Source of the DNA: Nonomuraea guangzhouensis
GTDB lineage: Bacteria > Actinomycetota > Actinomycetes > Streptosporangiales > Streptosporangiaceae
DNA: 64,000 nucleotides
Assembly: GCF_019396345.1 (NCBI RefSeq)
Contig: NZ_JAHKRM010000019.1
Location: 1-64,000, forward strand
Direction: 5' to 3'
Every line of letters starts with the position of its first letter. The first letter of the stretch is position 1. Positions 60,642 through 64,000 of this stretch are shown here, piece after piece. The notes below the pieces were generated by a model. It was not told the origin of the DNA, did no database searches, and saw only the letters and a list, made by a program, of their open reading frames with translations. The position numbers and the translations under genes are program-made.

Positions 60642-61477
60642 CGCAGCTCTTCGATCAGGCTCGACAGGCCCTGGGCGCCGTGGCCGGCCGCCACCCGCCG
60701 GTCGAGGACGTCCTGCATGGGGAGCAACAGGTCCGGCTTCACCCCCTGATCCTCGAAGGCGCGGACCAGGTTGACCATGCCGACCCGGTTGACCTCCAGG
60801 TTGGAGACGTCGGTCGCGTAGTCGCCCGCCTCGATGTCCACCGCCCATCGGGGCTGCGCCGCGGCCATCGCGTTCAGCCACGGCACCAGCAGTTCCGTGG
60901 TGAACTCCGTCACCGACCCCTTCTCCGAGGCGATCAGCGCCGCCGCCTCCAGGAAGCCGGCGATCTGGCCGTACATACCGGTGAGCATGGCCAGGTCGTA
61001 CAGCGGCGCGAGCCCCGCGTCCGCACCCAGGTAGCGCGGCCTGGCCAGCGCGCCCAGCGCCTCCTCGTACCGCTCGAAGGCGGGCTGCGAGCCGCTGTAG
61101 AGGATCAGCGCGCCGGGTGTGCCGATCATCTGGGGCACGGCCATGATGCCGCCGTCCAGGTAGTCGCCGCCGCGCGCGGCCACCCACTCCGTCAGCTCCC
61201 TGGCCTCGGCGGGCCTGCCGTTGGTGAGGTTCAGCAGGACCCGGTCGGCGAGCTGGACCGAGCAGAGGACCTCCCGTACGGCCGCGTAGTCGAGCACGCA
61301 GACGATCACCAGCGGACTGGCCTCGACCGCCTCCGCCGCGGTCGCCACGCTGGTGGCGCCCAAACCGTCCGCCTTGCCTTCCGTACGGTTCCACACGGTG
61401 ACGCTGTGACCGGCCTTCACAAGAGTCCGGGCCAATGCCCGGCCCATCAGCCCCAGGCCGAGAATAGAGATACGCAT
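60638..61477 (-). CDS. Imine reductase-like NAD(P)-dependent oxidoreductase
   Basis: Protein of 279 aa with an N-terminal Rossmann domain (GLGLMGRALARTL, VWNRTEGKA) and a helical C-terminal domain, as in the 6-phosphogluconate/3-hydroxyisobutyrate dehydrogenase superfamily. GGIMAVPQMIGTPGALILYSG is typical of imine reductases from actinomycetes. The catalytic lysine of true hydroxyacid dehydrogenases is not evident. It is divergent from the SARP gene with 82 bases between the start codons; that regulator may control it. Confidence 0.85.
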   Translation of the reverse strand: MRISILGLGLMGRALARTLVKAGHSVTVWNRTEGKADGLGATSVATAAEAVEASPLVIVCVLDYAAVREVLCSVQLADRVLLNLTNGRPAEARELTEWVAARGGDYLDGGIMAVPQMIGTPGALILYSGSQPAFERYEEALGALARPRYLGADAGLAPLYDLAMLTGMYGQIAGFLEAAALIASEKGSVTEFTTELLVPWLNAMAAAQPRWAVDIEAGDYATDVSNLEVNRVGMVNLVRAFEDQGVKPDLLLPMQDVLDRRVAAGHGAQGLSSLIEELR

Positions 61478-61559
61478 GCTGAGCAGTCCTTTCCGTTGAC
61501 GGCTTCCACACTGCTGGCCGGGGGTTATGGTCGGATTCGGACTGGCTTACGGGGGGCTG

Positions 61560-64000
61560 ATGAGATTCGGGGTGCTGGGCCCCCTCTCGGTGTGGACGCC
61601 GGACGGGCAGCCGGTCCAGGTGCCAGAAGCCAAGGTCCGCGCGCTGCTCGCCGACCTGCTGGCGCACCGCGGCCGGCCGGTCTCCACCGACCGGCTCATC
61701 GACGACCTGTGGGGCGACCGCCCGCCCGGCAACCCGCCGGCCGCGCTCCGGGTCAAGGTCTCCCAGCTGCGCTCGGCGCTCGGCGACCGCTCGCTGGTGG
61801 CCTTCCGGCCGCCGGGGTACCTGCTCGCGGTGTCCCCGGAGGCGGTGGACGCGGACCTGTTCGAGTCCCTCCTCGCCCGTGCCGGGCGGAGCGACGATCC
61901 GCTGGTACGGCAGGCGCTGCTGACCGAGGCGCTGGGCCTGTGGCGGGGGACTCCGTACGCCGAGTTCGGCGACTTCGCCCGGGCGGCCGCGGCCCGGCTG
62001 GAGGAACAGCGCCTGGTGGCACTGGAGGAGCTGGCCGAGACCCGCCTGGACCTGGGCGACCACGGTGCCCTGGCGGCCGACCTGGCCGGCCTGGTGGCCG
62101 CGCACCCCCTGCGCGAACGGCTGCGGACCGCGCACCTGCTGGCGCTGTACCGGGCTGGGCGGCAGAGCGAGGCGCTGGCCGGGTACGGGCAGCTGCGCGG
62201 GCTGCTGGCGGACGAACTGGGCATCGACCCCGCACCGGAACTGACGGCCCTACACGCGGCAATCCTCCGCCAGGACCCCACCCTCGACCCACCCCCGCCG
62301 CCACACCCCGACCCGGCCGCGCCACTCGCGGGTCCGCCGCACAGCGGCCAGGCCGGATCGGTTGTCGGGCCGCCGGGGACGAATCTGCCCGCGCCGCTCA
62401 CCGGGTTGGTCGGGCGGGGTGTGGAGGTGGCCGAGGTGCGGGCGTTGCTGCGGGGTGGGCGGCTCGTTACGTTGACCGGGCCTGGTGGGGTGGGTAAGAC
62501 GCGGCTTGCTCTGGAGGCCGCGACCGAGACCGGCCAGCCGTTCCCGGGAGGTGTGTGGCTGGTCGAGCTGGCGGCGATCACACCGCCCGCTGAGCCGGGT
62601 GTGGTGGCTGAGGCGGTGGCGGCCGTGCTGGGGGTCAGGGATGATCTGCCTGGGTCGGCGGTCGACCGGCTCGGCGCCGCGTTGCGTACCCGCGCGACGC
62701 TGCTCGTCCTCGACAACTGCGAGCACGTGGTCGAACAGGTCGCCGAGCTGGCCGAGCGGCTGTTGCGGGCCGCGCCCGAGTTGCGCGTGCTGGCGACCAG
62801 CCAGGAGTCGCTGCGCGTCCCCGGTGAGGTGCTGTGGAGTGTGCCGCCGCTCGGGCCGGAGGCCGCCGCGGAGTTGCTCGCGGCACGGGCGGGCGTCGGG
62901 GCGGGGGACGACGGCGTGGCGGAGATCTGTGCGCGGCTCGACGGGATCCCGCTCGCGCTGGAGCTGGCCGCCACCCGGCTACGCGCGCTCACCCCACGCC
63001 AGCTCGCCGCCCGGCTCGACGACCGGTTCCGGGTGCTGGCCACGGGGCATCGGGGCGCGCCCGCGCGGCAGCGGACGCTTCGGGCGATGATCGACTGGAG
63101 CTGGGAGCTGCTGACGGGTGGTGAGCGGCTGGTGCTGCGGCGCCTGGCCGTGCACGCCGACGGGTGCACGCTCGAAGCCGCCGAGGCGGTCTGCGCCGAA
63201 CCCGGCCTGGACGTGCTCGACCTGCTGGCCAGGTTGGTGGACAGGTCGCTGGTGGTACGGGCGCCGGGCGGCAGGTACCGGCTGCTGGAGTCGGTGGCGG
63301 CGTACTGCCTGGAACGGCTGTCCGAGGCGGACGAGACGGTGACGGTCCGGCTGCGGCACGCCCGCCACTACGCCGACCTGGCCGAACGCGCCGAGCCCGG
63401 CCTGCGCGGACCCGAGCAACCGCGGTGGCTGGCCCTCCTCGACGCCGACGCCGCCAACCTGCGCACCGCGATCGAGACCTCCCTCCGGCTCAAAACCACA
63501 CAAGACGCCGTCCGGCTGGTGAATGCGCTGGCCTGGTACTGGGTGTTGCGGGGCCGGCTCGGCGAAGGACAGCGGGCGTTCGAGGCGGTGCTGGCTGTCG
63601 TCGACGACGCGCAGGCCCGGGTCTGGCTGGCCGGGCTGCGGATGCTGGCGGGGCAGGGGCGGGCCCCCGACCTGGAACGACCGGCCGACATCGCGGATCC
63701 GGCGCGCCGGGCCAGGGCGCAGTGGTTCCTGGCCTTCACGCTGTACGGCTACGACGACCCGGCGGCCACCGACGCCTACCTGCACAGCGCCCTGGAGTAC
63801 TTTCTGGCCGCGGACGACCGGTGGGGCACGGCGGCGGCGCTGAGTCTGCGGGCCAGGCGGGCGCTGCTGCGCGGTGATCTGGTGGCGCTGCGGCGGGACG
63901 GGGAGCGGGGGCTGGAGCTGTTCCGCGAGGTGGGCGACCGGTGGGGCGAGATGCGGGCCGCCGAGAACCTCGGCACGCTGGCCGAGATCACCGGCGACTA
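61560..64000 (+). CDS. SARP/AfsR-family regulator, 3' end outside window
   Basis: Large regulator, open to the window edge (over 810 codons). An N-terminal winged helix (MRFGVLGPLSVWTPDG, VKVSQLRSALG) is followed by a BTAD helical domain to about residue 240. A proline-rich linker leads to an NB-ARC-type ATPase with Walker A TLTGPGGVGKTRLAL (about residue 304) and Walker B TLLVLDNCEHV, and then TPR-like repeats. Such proteins activate secondary-metabolism genes. The frame was read directly from the sequence, since it has no stop here. Confidence 0.88.
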   Translation, partial: MRFGVLGPLSVWTPDGQPVQVPEAKVRALLADLLAHRGRPVSTDRLIDDLWGDRPPGNPPAALRVKVSQLRSALGDRSLVAFRPPGYLLAVSPEAVDADLFESLLARAGRSDDPLVRQALLTEALGLWRGTPYAEFGDFARAAAARLEEQRLVALEELAETRLDLGDHGALAADLAGLVAAHPLRERLRTAHLLALYRAGRQSEALAGYGQLRGLLADELGIDPAPELTALHAAILRQDPTLDPPPPPHPDPAAPLAGPPHSGQAGSVVGPPGTNLPAPLTGLVGRGVEVAEVRALLRGGRLVTLTGPGGVGKTRLALEAATETGQPFPGGVWLVELAAITPPAEPGVVAEAVAAVLGVRDDLPGSAVDRLGAALRTRATLLVLDNCEHVVEQVAELAERLLRAAPELRVLATSQESLRVPGEVLWSVPPLGPEAAAELLAARAGVGAGDDGVAEICARLDGIPLALELAATRLRALTPRQLAARLDDRFRVLATGHRGAPARQRTLRAMIDWSWELLTGGERLVLRRLAVHADGCTLEAAEAVCAEPGLDVLDLLARLVDRSLVVRAPGGRYRLLESVAAYCLERLSEADETVTVRLRHARHYADLAERAEPGLRGPEQPRWLALLDADAANLRTAIETSLRLKTTQDAVRLVNALAWYWVLRGRLGEGQRAFEAVLAVVDDAQARVWLAGLRMLAGQGRAPDLERPADIADPARRARAQWFLAFTLYGYDDPAATDAYLHSALEYFLAADDRWGTAAALSLRARRALLRGDLVALRRDGERGLELFREVGDRWGEMRAAENLGTLAEITGD

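Overview
This is high-GC actinomycete DNA, most like a Streptosporangiales genome such as Nonomuraea. The evidence is third-position G/C bias, frequent GTG/TTG starts with ATGA-type gene overlaps, a GlgE maltosyl-phosphate cluster, an ECF42 sigma factor paired with a DGPF protein, a SARP/AfsR regulator, a DUF3885 protein and many AraC/MarR/TetR/RpiR regulators. The genus is an inference. No rRNA, tRNA or CRISPR array was seen.

Left part (1-17.8 kb): catabolism and uptake. A tightly overlapping set encodes an HpaE-type semialdehyde dehydrogenase, an HpaD-type extradiol dioxygenase and an HpaG-type FAH-fold protein. An amino-acid/amine permease, a PuuC-like aldehyde dehydrogenase and a PuuD-like gamma-glutamyl hydrolase follow. 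MarR and AraC regulators come next, then a branched-chain-amino-acid-type ABC importer, including a fused permease-ATPase, and an amidase. Together they suggest import and breakdown of an aromatic amine or amide through homoprotocatechuate-type meta cleavage. A secreted three-unit ricin-type lectin, a MarR/hydrolase divergon and a beta-lactamase-fold serine hydrolase follow.

17.8-32.4 kb: a TetR/PaaK-like pair, an NmrA-type protein, and a 2-hydroxyacid dehydrogenase divergent from an LplB/YtcP/LipO-type glycan ABC importer. The importer is preceded by an 18-codon leader peptide. Then come signal peptidase I, a small membrane protein, the DGPF-ECF42 pair with a matching promoter, a GlxA-type regulator divergent from a dienelactone-hydrolase-like protein, an SDR pseudogene and an RDD membrane protein.

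32.5-46.3 kb: an accessory, scarred region. It starts with an AbiL/RloAB-like ATPase-TOPRIM defence pair of lower GC, whose rloB gene carries a one-base frameshift. Next are a methyltransferase and a deleted copy of it 5.6 kb away, a broken XRE regulator, an IS630 remnant, a DoxX gene behind a perfect CelR/CebR-type operator, and a series of small single genes (DUF3885, ankyrin, DUF6881, SMI1/KNR4 and unknowns) resembling a polymorphic-toxin immunity array. Two dispersed repeat families mark this part.

46.3-64 kb: mostly core-like genes. These are a secreted GH30 glycosidase, a minisatellite with a 32-bp perfect palindrome between convergent genes, enoyl-CoA hydratase, a sugar-nucleotide-epimerase-like SDR, a two-domain cell-wall hydrolase, an RpiR regulator and the glgP / glgE-treS-mak alpha-glucan cluster. 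TreS makes maltose, Mak phosphorylates it, GlgE polymerises it and GlgP degrades glucan. No glgB is present. The window ends with an imine-reductase-like gene divergent from a truncated SARP/AfsR regulator.
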